Positions 9,481 to 17,535 of a stretch of DNA of 64,000 bases are shown here, piece after piece. Numbering within the stretch: position 1 is the stretch's first letter; each line of letters opens with the position of its first letter. The stretch comes from Candidatus Zixiibacteriota bacterium (GTDB lineage: Bacteria > Zixibacteria > MSB-5A5 > GN15 > FEB-12). The stretch lies in the NCBI GenBank assembly GCA_024278935.1, contig JAJRSF010000051.1, positions 1-64,000 of the forward strand, read 5' to 3'. Made by a program: the position numbers and the translations under genes. A model generated the notes under the pieces. It had not been told where the DNA came from. It worked only from the letters and a program-made list of their open reading frames with translations, and searched no databases.

Positions 9481-11001
9481 CTAAAAGTCTAAGTCAAACA
9501 CCACATATAAGTTTGTGATTTTGTCAGGGAACGCATATCCGAGCATTGGATTGTTAGCAAGTTCAAAGTTCTCCATTGGAGCTGGAGCAATGTGCCAACC
9601 GGAGAAAGCATAGTCATAATCATATGCTTGTAAACCTACACGGATCTTAAATTTCTTTTCAATTTTTTGAATATAGTATGCTTCAATTACAGAACCTTTT
9701 GTAGCAAGTTTACTCATCGCAATGTCATCGGCACCATTTGTATAACTGAACCAATGAGCATCACCATGGTTATATTCAAGACCAAATTTACCATCAGTAG
9801 CTTTAACAGGGAAACGAGCACCAAGATAATATGCCATTCCGCTTTCAGATTCTAAAGGATTACCAAGTAACCCACCAAAACCATACTGAGATACTGCTCC
9901 AATATCAGGATCAGATTTATTATATGCTATAGAACCAAACCAACTTATATCATTAATCTCCTGCTGGAAACAGGCACCAAATAAATCCATATCGCCAAGG
10001 TTTCTTGTTGATGTAACCAGTTGTTCATTTCCATCATATGGAACCGGAAAATTACGTGTATAACCGGTAGAAATATCAGTCATGTCGATAAATCGCATAT
10101 ACCCAAGAGTCAATAAAGTCTTACCTGGTAATTGTGGAATTGGTGTTTCCGCACAACCACCGGCAACTTTAGAATCTTTAAGTTCAGATACAACTAGAGA
10201 AACTGGTTGTCCATTGACTGGATCAAATCCTGGAACATAAGATTTTTCTACTGCTCCACCGCCACCAAATCCAGATTCAAATCCTGTTCCATAACAGAAA
10301 CGGAATACAGACCCGTCAGGTAATCCAATAGTTTCATCTAGACGCATACCAATCATAATACCATCAATCTCAGCATCAATCATCAATCCACCAGGTGTAC
10401 CTTGACGAACTCTGTCTTCACGTAATTCACGTGGAGGACCATTAGTTGCTGCTTGACGACCAGCTGTAAAAAAGAATGGTGAATTTGCTGGTGAATATGT
10501 AAATGCTGCCCGCTCGACACGAAGTGCGTTGTCAGTTGGGATATTTGTTGCGTTAGCATCATAGGCTACTGTGTTTGGGAAACCGTTAAAAATTGGGACA
10601 CCGGAACCACCATATGTTTGATGCATGACCAAACGACCGGTAAAATGAAGTTGTGGTGATGGTTTCGCATCGATTTTTAAGCGAAGTTTTAGACTCCAGT
10701 TTTCAGAATTCTTTAAATCATACGCTTCGTATGGCATATAACTCATAGGATTCGTTGGGTCTCCACCTTGATACAGAAAATGTGGTTGATAGTCAAATTT
10801 AATATTATCATACTTGACTCTGAAATCACCAAAGATAGATACTTTGTTTTTAGCTGCTTTTAATTCAAGTGCATCAACACGGTCGAGTAGATCTTCGACA
10901 TCATCGGCTACTTCGTCAGCAACAGCAAGGCTGAAACTCATTAGAACTGCCAGCATTAAAATACCGACTAAAATCATTGATTTGTTAAAAAAGTTTTTCA
11001 T
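9481..11001 (-). CDS. Outer-membrane beta-barrel protein (DUF3373-like) with N-terminal coiled coil
   Basis: A 506-aa secreted protein with signal peptide (hydrophobic to about residue 28, ending SLAVADE). A short heptad-like helix (EVADDVEDLLDRVDALELKAAK) resembles the periplasmic coiled coil of trimeric porins. A series of amphipathic strands follows, rich in aromatic residues and ending in YVVFDLDF, a C-terminal aromatic typical of BamA-inserted barrels. I recall DUF3373-type barrels beside periplasmic reductases in Deltaproteobacteria; the family name is tentative. As the second gene of the sigma-54 operon it could admit the electron acceptor or anchor a cell-surface complex. Confidence 0.72.
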   Translation of the reverse strand: MKNFFNKSMILVGILMLAVLMSFSLAVADEVADDVEDLLDRVDALELKAAKNKVSIFGDFRVKYDNIKFDYQPHFLYQGGDPTNPMSYMPYEAYDLKNSENWSLKLRLKIDAKPSPQLHFTGRLVMHQTYGGSGVPIFNGFPNTVAYDANATNIPTDNALRVERAAFTYSPANSPFFFTAGRQAATNGPPRELREDRVRQGTPGGLMIDAEIDGIMIGMRLDETIGLPDGSVFRFCYGTGFESGFGGGGAVEKSYVPGFDPVNGQPVSLVVSELKDSKVAGGCAETPIPQLPGKTLLTLGYMRFIDMTDISTGYTRNFPVPYDGNEQLVTSTRNLGDMDLFGACFQQEINDISWFGSIAYNKSDPDIGAVSQYGFGGLLGNPLESESGMAYYLGARFPVKATDGKFGLEYNHGDAHWFSYTNGADDIAMSKLATKGSVIEAYYIQKIEKKFKIRVGLQAYDYDYAFSGWHIAPAPMENFELANNPMLGYAFPDKITNLYVVFDLDF

Positions 11002-11031
11002 AATACCACCTCAATAAAATTTATTGTTTAA

Positions 11032-11433
11032 TTACCCACATGTTTCCGGTTGATCTGAATCTGCAGCATGATTGATTAAAAAATGCTTAATATGAATCAG
11101 TTGTGTTGCATCAAAATCAGTTGAATATTTTGCACCTTTGTAATGTTTATCTTTTTTAAATGCTCTTTCCCACTGTTTGATAGTTTTTGACATAGGTGTT
11201 ACTTCGCCGCCTTCGCCTTTACTGCCATGACAGGATTTACATGTTTTCTTAAAGAAAAACTTACCTTTTTTGTCGCTTGGTTTAACTTCTTTTTTGACTG
11301 TTTTTGGAGTGTCGACCTTCTTGGCATCATCACCCGCAAAGACATCATTGGAAATTGCTGTCATAGCAACTAAAGCACAAACTGCTAAAGTTAGCAAAAT
11401 GACAATTGTTTTAAAATTTCTTCTTGTTTTCAT
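11032..11433 (-). CDS. Small exported monohaem c-type cytochrome
   Basis: A 133-aa protein with an N-terminal hydrophobic segment (residues about 9-27, then NDVFAGDD, a plausible signal-peptidase I site) and a single CXXCH haem site (CKSCHGSKGEGG) near the middle. The linker before the haem is Lys-rich. The distal ligand is not clear, although several Met and His residues follow. First gene of the Mo-enzyme operon, about 90 bases downstream of the sigma-54 promoter. It probably shuttles electrons to or from the periplasmic Mo enzyme (inference). Being first, it would be the most abundant product. Confidence 0.85.
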   Translation of the reverse strand: MKTRRNFKTIVILLTLAVCALVAMTAISNDVFAGDDAKKVDTPKTVKKEVKPSDKKGKFFFKKTCKSCHGSKGEGGEVTPMSKTIKQWERAFKKDKHYKGAKYSTDFDATQLIHIKHFLINHAADSDQPETCG

Positions 11434-11446
11434 GATACATTCCTTT

Positions 11447-11765
11447 TGTTACGTTTCACTATGTTACACTACTTAACTTTTTTCTCTATGTCTTTCAACA
11501 ACTTAGAATTCTTATTCATCACACATATAATAATATCAAATTCCGTGCCAATTCCCCCCAAACCTTATACGACTATGTTTCAAGCAGTTACACACTTCAT
11601 TAACGTTTCACAAGAACGGCGAAACGTTTCAAGAAATAACAAACATTTCTAATACCACCAACTCGTTATATATACATGTTTTACATGTTCCGCTGTTAGC
11701 TTTCACTAATGTTACATAATCAGCGACGTTTCATCTTTTGGAAATGTTACAACAATTATGTTTCA
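11447..11765. promoter_or_regulatory. Cluster of about ten same-orientation YGTTWCA motifs around the sigma-54 promoter
   Basis: Read on the plus strand, TGTTACA, TGTTTCA, CGTTTCA or one-base variants occur at 11447, 11452, 11462, 11576, 11586, 11604, 11625, 11710, 11727, 11745 and 11759. A GAAACGTTTC palindrome lies at 11621-11630. Eight copies fall 25-230 bases upstream of the sigma-54 promoter, where activator binding sites normally sit; three lie in the transcribed leader. The whole 451-base gap between the phoU and cytochrome genes is otherwise non-coding. Confidence 0.6.
11535..11551 (-). promoter_or_regulatory. Sigma-54 (RpoN) promoter of the Mo-enzyme operon
   Basis: On the minus strand the site reads TTGGCACGGAATTTGAT. 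It matches the -24/-12 consensus YTGGCACG-N4-TTGCW at all but one informative base, with the required ten bases between GG and the GC/GA dinucleotide. It points toward the cytochrome gene and leaves a leader of about 90 bases. The operon's last gene encodes a sigma-54 activator. Confidence 0.83.
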
Positions 11766-11800
11766 ATTTTGTTTAATTTTTATGAATTTTTAAACAAAAA

Positions 11801-11833
11801 AAGACTTAACAATTCAGATAATTGTTAAGTCTT
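11801..11833 (-). terminator. Rho-independent terminator after phoU
   Basis: Fourteen-base perfect arms (AAGACTTAACAATT at 11801-11814, complement at 11820-11833) with a five-base loop. On the minus strand the stem is followed by seven T. It ends the pst-phoU operon. Confidence 0.93.
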
Positions 11834-11884
11834 GTAGAATTTTGAGAGTAGTTATAATTTTAACGAATCAAACAGAATCGTACA

Positions 11885-12547
11885 TTATAACTCGTTCACT
11901 TTATGGCGAACGATTTCACCATCGATATTATATATTACATCTTCAGCAATATTTGTTGCATGGTCGGCAATTCGCTCAAGATTACGGGAAACATTAAGCA
12001 AGCTAATATAGAGATCAATCAGTTGCGGGTCTTCCTTGATCTTCTCTTTTAAAATCGTAATCGCGTTCTTATGCAAATCATCAATCGCATCATCATCAGC
12101 ACATACCTGTTTTGCCATAGCAGTATCATTTGTTATAAGAGAATTGATACTATTTTTCACCAAGTTAACAGTCAAGACAAGCATTTCAGAAAGATCAAAT
12201 GGAATGATAACATTATTATGCCTTTGAATACTAATAGTCCGCTTGGCAATATTCACTGCCAAATCACCAATACGTTCTAAGTCGTTGTTGATTTTTAGGA
12301 CCGCTACAACATACCGTAAATCAGTTGCAACAGGTTGATGCAGAGCTAAAATTTTCAAACACTCTTCTTCGACCTCAACTTCAAAAATATCAATCTGACG
12401 ATCATACTCTATCACTTCTTTCGCAAGAGACATGTCAAAATCACTTACTGCTTTGACAGCTTTTTGAAGATTCCCTTCAACCATAGCAGTCAGTTGCAAA
12501 ACTTTTGTCTGCAGTTTTTCTATTTCATTTATAAATCGTTTTGTCAT
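11885..12547 (-). CDS. phoU: Phosphate-signalling regulator PhoU
   Basis: A cytoplasmic protein of 220 aa made of two three-helix PhoU repeats (about residues 10-100 and 115-205). It carries the metal-binding type motif VLKINNDLERIGDLAVNIA and its second copy NVSRNLERIADHATNIAED. It links the Pst transporter to the PhoR kinase and damps the Pho response when phosphate is plentiful (family knowledge). A TTG at 12562 would extend it by five codons, but the ATG at 12547 has GGTGAAG immediately upstream and is preferred. The ribosome site overlaps the end of pstB, so the two are coupled. Confidence 0.96.
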   Translation of the reverse strand: MTKRFINEIEKLQTKVLQLTAMVEGNLQKAVKAVSDFDMSLAKEVIEYDRQIDIFEVEVEEECLKILALHQPVATDLRYVVAVLKINNDLERIGDLAVNIAKRTISIQRHNNVIIPFDLSEMLVLTVNLVKNSINSLITNDTAMAKQVCADDDAIDDLHKNAITILKEKIKEDPQLIDLYISLLNVSRNLERIADHATNIAEDVIYNIDGEIVRHKVNEL

Positions 12548-12554
12548 ACTATCT

Positions 12555-13361
12555 TCACCCAAATCTTCCGGTTATATAATCTTCGGTTTTTTTCATTTTT
12601 GGCTTTGTGAATATCTCTTTTGTTTTACCTGACTCGATTAAAACACCTTCGTAGAAAAATGCTGTCGTCTTAGATACCCGAGCCGCCTGTTGCATATTAT
12701 GTGTCACTATTATGATTGTAAATTGTTTTTTTAACTCACCAATAAGGTCTTCAATTTTCGATGTAGATATCGGGTCTAACGCCGAAGCAGGTTCATCCAT
12801 CAGGATCACTTCCGGCTGCACCGCCAAAGCCCGTGCGATACAAAGCCGTTGCTGTTGCCCGCCGGATAACAGATACGCCGACTTATCCAGCTTATCTTTT
12901 ACTTCATCCCACAAGAATGCTTTTTTCAAAGTATCCTCAACCGCCTCAACAATCAATGCCTTATCTTTGATACCATTCACTTTCAAACCATAGGCGACAT
13001 TTTCAAAGATAGATTTTGGAAATGGATTCGATTTCTGAAAGACCATACCAACTTTAGTGCGAAGCATCGAAACATCTTTTATATCTTTATAAATATCAAC
13101 AGAGTCCAAACAAACTTCACCGGTAAGTTTTGTACCTGTGATAGTATCGTTCATACGGTTTAATGTTCGTAAAAATGTCGACTTGCCACACCCCGACGGA
13201 CCTATCAATGCCGTCACTTCATGTTCAACTATATCCAAATCAACACTATATAATGCCTGTTGTGTTCCGTAGAAAAAATCAAGGTTCCGTGCTGACATCT
13301 TAATAGTTTTTGGAGACCCTAAAGTTTCGTTTTCTTGTAGTTTGTTTTCTTCAATCTGCAT
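12555..13361 (-). CDS. pstB: Phosphate ABC transporter ATP-binding protein PstB
   Basis: The 268-aa ATPase of the high-affinity phosphate importer. Walker [10 protein letters not shown] is at residues 54-62, the signature is [16 protein letters not shown], Walker B is [13 protein letters not shown] and the switch is [12 protein letters not shown]. The PstB hallmark LRTLNRMND is present. It follows pstA by 15 bases and overlaps the phoU ribosome site. The N-terminus is about 15 residues longer than in Escherichia coli. Confidence 0.98.
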   Translation of the reverse strand: MQIEENKLQENETLGSPKTIKMSARNLDFFYGTQQALYSVDLDIVEHEVTALIGPSGCGKSTFLRTLNRMNDTITGTKLTGEVCLDSVDIYKDIKDVSMLRTKVGMVFQKSNPFPKSIFENVAYGLKVNGIKDKALIVEAVEDTLKKAFLWDEVKDKLDKSAYLLSGGQQQRLCIARALAVQPEVILMDEPASALDPISTSKIEDLIGELKKQFTIIIVTHNMQQAARVSKTTAFFYEGVLIESGKTKEIFTKPKMKKTEDYITGRFG

Positions 13362-13376
13362 ACTGTCTTACTTTTC

Positions 13377-14324
13377 TTAATTACTAACTCGTTTAGCTCT
13401 TAACTTCGAGCGGATTATAATTGCACAAAAATTTAATGAAAATGTCAGAAACAAAAGCACAAGCACAGTTCCATATAAAATTGGCTTGGTCGCTTCAATA
13501 TCAGGCGACTGCGTTGCCATCACATAAATATGATAACCCATTTCCATAAACTGATCATTTAGTTTTCCGGGAAGATACGGAAGATAATACGCCGCTCCGG
13601 TAAACATTATTGGAGCAACTTCACCCGCACCCCTGTTAACCGCTAATATTGCACCGGTCAAAATCCCGGGCATTGCCTGTGGTAAAATTATTCTTCGTAT
13701 TGTCTGAAGTTTGGTCGCTCCCAATGCGTATGATGCATCTTTTATTTCCGAAGGAATCGTTCGCAACGCTTCTTCAGTTGAAACAATCACAACCGGAAGC
13801 GTCAATAGTGCCAATGTCAGCGATGCCCATATAATAGCAGGTTGTCCCCAGACTGGTCTGCTTCCTTCGTAAAATATAGAATCAATCCCACTACCTACAA
13901 ATGCGATAAAAAAACCGAGTCCAAAAAGTCCAAAGACAATCGACGGCACCCCGGCAAGATTATTAATCCCAAGTCTAATCAATTTTGAAATTCTTGAAGT
14001 TGGCGATGTATACTCACTCAAATAAATTGCAGTCAACACGCCAATCGGAACAACAGCTATTGTCATAAGCAGCACCAAAGCAACGGTACCAAATATCGCA
14101 GGAAAAATCCCACCGCTTTCCATACCATTTTCAGGTGGTGATGAAACAAACTCCCCGCTTATAACGCCAATACCACCGAAAATAATATTCCCTAAAATTA
14201 TACTCAAAATAGAAACAATAATTATAACGGCAGTTAGGGTCAATCCTTTTGGAATAAGCCCCGATCTCTTCGGAGTAAATTGTGCCGAAATATTATGCAA
14301 CGACGATGAGTGTAATTTGCTCAT
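13377..14324 (-). CDS. pstA: Phosphate ABC transporter permease PstA
   Basis: A 315-aa inner-membrane permease with about six helices and the ABC-permease EAA loop (EALRTIPSEIKDASYALGATKLQTIRRIILPQAMPGI, shown across residues near 205-240). It contains NLAGVPSIVFGLFGLGFF, highly conserved in PstA. It forms the phosphate channel with PstC. Its start lies two bases after the pstC stop. Confidence 0.97.
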   Translation of the reverse strand: MSKLHSSSLHNISAQFTPKRSGLIPKGLTLTAVIIIVSILSIILGNIIFGGIGVISGEFVSSPPENGMESGGIFPAIFGTVALVLLMTIAVVPIGVLTAIYLSEYTSPTSRISKLIRLGINNLAGVPSIVFGLFGLGFFIAFVGSGIDSIFYEGSRPVWGQPAIIWASLTLALLTLPVVIVSTEEALRTIPSEIKDASYALGATKLQTIRRIILPQAMPGILTGAILAVNRGAGEVAPIMFTGAAYYLPYLPGKLNDQFMEMGYHIYVMATQSPDIEATKPILYGTVLVLLFLTFSLNFCAIIIRSKLRAKRVSN

Positions 14325-14326
14325 AC

Positions 14327-15286
14327 TTATGCCCGTTTCCCTTGCATACGTTCTTTTACTTTTTCTAAAACAACATCACCGCCAAGATTTATCAAAAAGG
14401 TAAAGATAAACAAGATTGTTCCTAAAAAGAAAAGTACCGAATAATGTGCCGAGCCAAAAACAACTTCGGCAAGTTCGGCAGCGATTGTCGCTGAGAAAGT
14501 TCTGATTGAATCAGAAAAACTGGCAGAAATTATGGCAGCATTACCCGATGCCATAAGTACAATCATTGTCTCACCAACAGCACGCCCAAATCCTAAGACT
14601 ACACCCGCCGCAATTCCGGGAATCGCCGCAGGAAGTGTCATCGTAAATGAAACTTGCCAAGGGTTTGCTCCGAGTGCCAATGCAGCATCTTTTAAAGAGT
14701 TCGGAACCGACATAAGAGCATCTTCAGAAATTGTAAAAATAATCGGAATGACAGCAATGCCTAAAGCAATCCCTGCATTAATCGAATTCAGCCGATAGGT
14801 AAACCCAAACGTATTTTGTAAAAACGACGCCAGGACAATAAGTGCAAAGAACCCTAGCACAACCGACGGAATCCCCGAGAGCATTTCGATAACTGGTTTT
14901 ATAATTTCACGCGTTCGTCTTGATGCAAACTGTGATGAATAAATCGCTCCTCCTATACCAAGTGGTATCGCAAAGAGCATAGCCACAAACGATGCTTTCA
15001 CTGTTCCGATAAAAAGAGGTAACAATGAATATCGAGGATTGTCAGAATTTGGCTGCCAGGTAAATTTTGCTTCCCTCCCCTTCGCAAAAGATTGCTTAGT
15101 CAGCATCTTTTCAATCGAGGCTTCTTCTTGTATAAACTCATCATGAAAAATTGGCAGAGCTTCTTTAAAGATAAAGATGAAAATAAGTAAAATCGCAAAC
15201 AACGCCACAAAGGCATTCATAGCGATAAACTTTTCACCGATATACTCACCGATTTTTGACTTTTTCTTAAACTCGTATTTTCTCAT
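14327..15286 (-). CDS. pstC: Phosphate ABC transporter permease PstC
   Basis: A 319-aa inner-membrane permease. It has the PstC-type long loop before the core, IKPVIEMLSGIPSVVLGFFAL, and the EAA loop EDALMSVPNSLKDAALALGA. It partners PstA in the importer. It is separated from pstS by 80 bases that hold an intercistronic hairpin. Confidence 0.97.
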   Translation of the reverse strand: MRKYEFKKKSKIGEYIGEKFIAMNAFVALFAILLIFIFIFKEALPIFHDEFIQEEASIEKMLTKQSFAKGREAKFTWQPNSDNPRYSLLPLFIGTVKASFVAMLFAIPLGIGGAIYSSQFASRRTREIIKPVIEMLSGIPSVVLGFFALIVLASFLQNTFGFTYRLNSINAGIALGIAVIPIIFTISEDALMSVPNSLKDAALALGANPWQVSFTMTLPAAIPGIAAGVVLGFGRAVGETMIVLMASGNAAIISASFSDSIRTFSATIAAELAEVVFGSAHYSVLFFLGTILFIFTFLINLGGDVVLEKVKERMQGKRA

Positions 15287-15305
15287 TTTTTTCTTCTGCT
15301 AGATA

Positions 15306-15332
15306 AAGAGAAGAACATTACACTCTTCTCTT
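15306..15332 (-). promoter_or_regulatory. Intercistronic hairpin between pstS and pstC
   Basis: Nine-base arms (AAGAGAAGA at 15306-15314, complement at 15324-15332) with a nine-base loop and no T run. It is placed to stabilise or partly end the pstS message so that the binding protein is made in excess over the permeases, as is usual for pst operons. Confidence 0.55.
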
Positions 15333-15366
15333 CATTTTATAAGTAACACAATAAATATAAGGCTTC

Positions 15367-16215
15367 TTATTTCACCATATTGGCTTCAGCTTTTTCCTTT
15401 GAAAGAGGTACATAATCTATAGACTCTGAAACTTTTTGACCTTCTGCCGACAAACACCAGTTCAGCATTTTCTTCAGCTCACCGGTTGGTTTGCCATTGA
15501 AGAACCAGTATAAATCACGCGAGATAGGATAGCTTCCGTTGGATACAGATTCAACACTTGGTTCTATCGGATTTTTGTCACCATCTTGTACTTTGGCAAA
15601 CTTAACACCTTTCGCCCAGGCGATTCCACCGTAGCCGATTCCGTTTACATCATAAGAAACCGCATTAACTACCGCAGCAGTTCCCGGAAGAGTTTGACAT
15701 CTGTCAGCGTAATCTTCTTTGTTCATAACTCTTTTTTTGAAAAATGCGTAGGTGCCTGAATTGTTTTCACGACCGTAAATAATAATTTGTTTGTCTGGAC
15801 CGCCAACTTCTTTCCAATTGGTTATCGAACCGGTATAGATCCCTTTGAGTTGAGCAATCGTCAAAACATCAACAGGGTTATCAGTATGTAAAAAAACCGC
15901 GATACCATCAAGAGCCACAGAGACTCTATAAGGAGTGATCCCCTTTCTCTCGGCAAGCTTGTATTCTTTTTCTTTCATGTCACGTGATGCTTCGCAAACA
16001 TCAGTAGTACCATTTAACAAAGCGGCAATCCCAGTACCGGAGCCACCACCGGAAACCTGTACGACTGTACCCGGGTTTTGCTTCATATACTCTTCTGCCC
16101 AGCGTTGTCCTAAACGAACGAGTGTGTCAGAACCTTTGATTGTGACTGACTGACCCGAGAAAACAAACCCGGCACAAAGTGTGAGTACAAGAACTATTAA
16201 AATTATTTTTTTCAC
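15367..16215 (-). CDS. pstS: Periplasmic phosphate-binding protein PstS
   Basis: A 282-aa protein with a signal peptide (MKKIILIVLVLTLCAGFVFSG) and the phosphate-binding fold: IKGSDTLVRLGQRWAEEY, SGGGSGTGIAALLNGTTDVCEASRDM and YGRENNSGTYAFFKKRVM are the phosphate-contacting loops. The length fits the short PstS class common outside Enterobacteria. No lipobox is evident, so it is probably soluble in the periplasm. It lies 33 bases after the porin gene, so both probably share the Pho-box promoter upstream of the porin. Confidence 0.96.
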   Translation of the reverse strand: MKKIILIVLVLTLCAGFVFSGQSVTIKGSDTLVRLGQRWAEEYMKQNPGTVVQVSGGGSGTGIAALLNGTTDVCEASRDMKEKEYKLAERKGITPYRVSVALDGIAVFLHTDNPVDVLTIAQLKGIYTGSITNWKEVGGPDKQIIIYGRENNSGTYAFFKKRVMNKEDYADRCQTLPGTAAVVNAVSYDVNGIGYGGIAWAKGVKFAKVQDGDKNPIEPSVESVSNGSYPISRDLYWFFNGKPTGELKKMLNWCLSAEGQKVSESIDYVPLSKEKAEANMVK

Positions 16216-16248
16216 TTTCTTATCTTTCTTTTCTATCTTCTGTTTTTC

Positions 16249-17370
16249 TTAAAATTTAAATAATGTATTTAAGTACAATGATGATTCCGATTCTGAATCA
16301 TCTTCAAAACTCGTAGAACGAATATTCAGTGATGCTTTAAATCCTTTTGTAGGCGTACATTCGATACCGACGATACACAATGACTTACCGTCATCGGCAA
16401 TATCTGTATTAGGATCTAAGATATCAAAGCGACTAAAGAGGTTGAGTGTATTACCAAATGATTTCGCATCTGTCATATCACTAAAGTACAAGGTTCCAAA
16501 AAATGACAAGCCGGATGATTTAACATCTGCAAGTTCAACACCAGATGTATCGTTGTACCCTTGACCAGTTGTTTTAAAATTAGCATCTATGCCGACATCT
16601 AATGTTTTTTTATAGCCGAGCATTCCACCGATAGAAATAATTTGGTTTTTAAACTGCGATGCATCATTCGCAAAATTGACGATTGTTGTATCCGTGCCTG
16701 ACACTGATGTATCGACGGTTGCTATCGTTGATATATTCTGAGTACCGGAATAAAACTGCGCTAACACTTTTGAACGTTTAAGTTCATCATTGTTGGCAAA
16801 TGGTTTCAGTAATGTAAAAAGTGAATAATCTTTATTTTTGTTCAGCTCTTCAACATCAGAATATTTTGTACCGTTTAAAATCTGTAATGCGGCATACCCT
16901 GTTTTACCTTTTTCACCAAGATTAACAAAGGCAGAAAGTCCAAGGTCAGATGTTGTCAGAAATTTGTTTTTATCTCCAACAGTTTTTTCTAAGTAACGAC
17001 GACTCCAAAGTTTGTTCATATTGTCGATATACAAAGTCGGCTGTAAACCAAACCGAACCTTTAAGTTCTTGTTACCAAAACTAGGTTTCCAATCGATGTA
17101 ACCATATTTCAAAATTATCGAATATCCATCAAATCCTGCCGTTGAACGAATATCGGTTGTCATGCGTACCGATGTAAACTCAGACAGTTTTGATTTTACG
17201 GTGACATAGGCACGGTTGACATTAAAGCTGTTGGCACTTTCGGCACCATCGGACATATCAAGATTCCAATCGGCGTATAGTCTTCCATTGACTTTTGTGT
17301 CAGCCGCATTGGCAAACGTGAACATGCCCAGTACGAGCATTGCCATAATTGTGAGAGTTAATTTTTTCAA
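16249..17370 (-). CDS. OprP/OprO-like outer-membrane porin of the phosphate regulon
   Basis: A beta-barrel of about 373 aa with a signal peptide (LKKLTLTIMAMLVLGMFTFANAA) and strands such as VNGRLYADWNLDMS, FNVNRAYVTVKSKLSEFTSVRMTTD and VRFGLQPTLYIDNMNKLW. The C-terminus SLYLNTLFKF ends in the aromatic residue typical of barrels. The open frame extends to 17445, but the added N-terminus would bury the signal peptide. A TTG at 17370 preceded by AAGGAACAAA gives a normal signal peptide and is preferred. Position before pstS and behind a Pho-type repeat suggests phosphate or polyphosphate uptake across the outer membrane. Confidence 0.83.
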   Translation of the reverse strand: MKKLTLTIMAMLVLGMFTFANAADTKVNGRLYADWNLDMSDGAESANSFNVNRAYVTVKSKLSEFTSVRMTTDIRSTAGFDGYSIILKYGYIDWKPSFGNKNLKVRFGLQPTLYIDNMNKLWSRRYLEKTVGDKNKFLTTSDLGLSAFVNLGEKGKTGYAALQILNGTKYSDVEELNKNKDYSLFTLLKPFANNDELKRSKVLAQFYSGTQNISTIATVDTSVSGTDTTIVNFANDASQFKNQIISIGGMLGYKKTLDVGIDANFKTTGQGYNDTSGVELADVKSSGLSFFGTLYFSDMTDAKSFGNTLNLFSRFDILDPNTDIADDGKSLCIVGIECTPTKGFKASLNIRSTSFEDDSESESSLYLNTLFKF

Positions 17371-17446
17371 TTTGTTCCTTACTTTCAAAATCTTATTTTT
17401 TAATTTTATATTATTTATAATTTCTGACATAAATAAACAGATCAAT

Positions 17447-17463
17447 TGTTAGGATAATGTTAA
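17447..17463 (-). promoter_or_regulatory. Pho box upstream of the porin-pst operon
   Basis: On the minus strand TTAACA-N5-CTAACA, a direct repeat with 11-base periodicity, lies 77 bases before the porin start. The same spaced hexamer occurs as a triple upstream of phoB. The form resembles the TTAACA-type PhoP boxes of Bacillus rather than the CTGTCAT box of enteric bacteria. Confidence 0.65.
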
Positions 17464-17535
17464 AGATACATTTTTTTTTGATTAACAAATATGAAGAAAC
17501 AGCCGTTTTTAAGCTGTTATAACTACATTGAGATA

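Noticed and set aside
11447-11765. CRISPR array
   Set aside because: The YGTTWCA motifs are short, unevenly spaced and lack constant-length spacers; no cas gene is present in the window.
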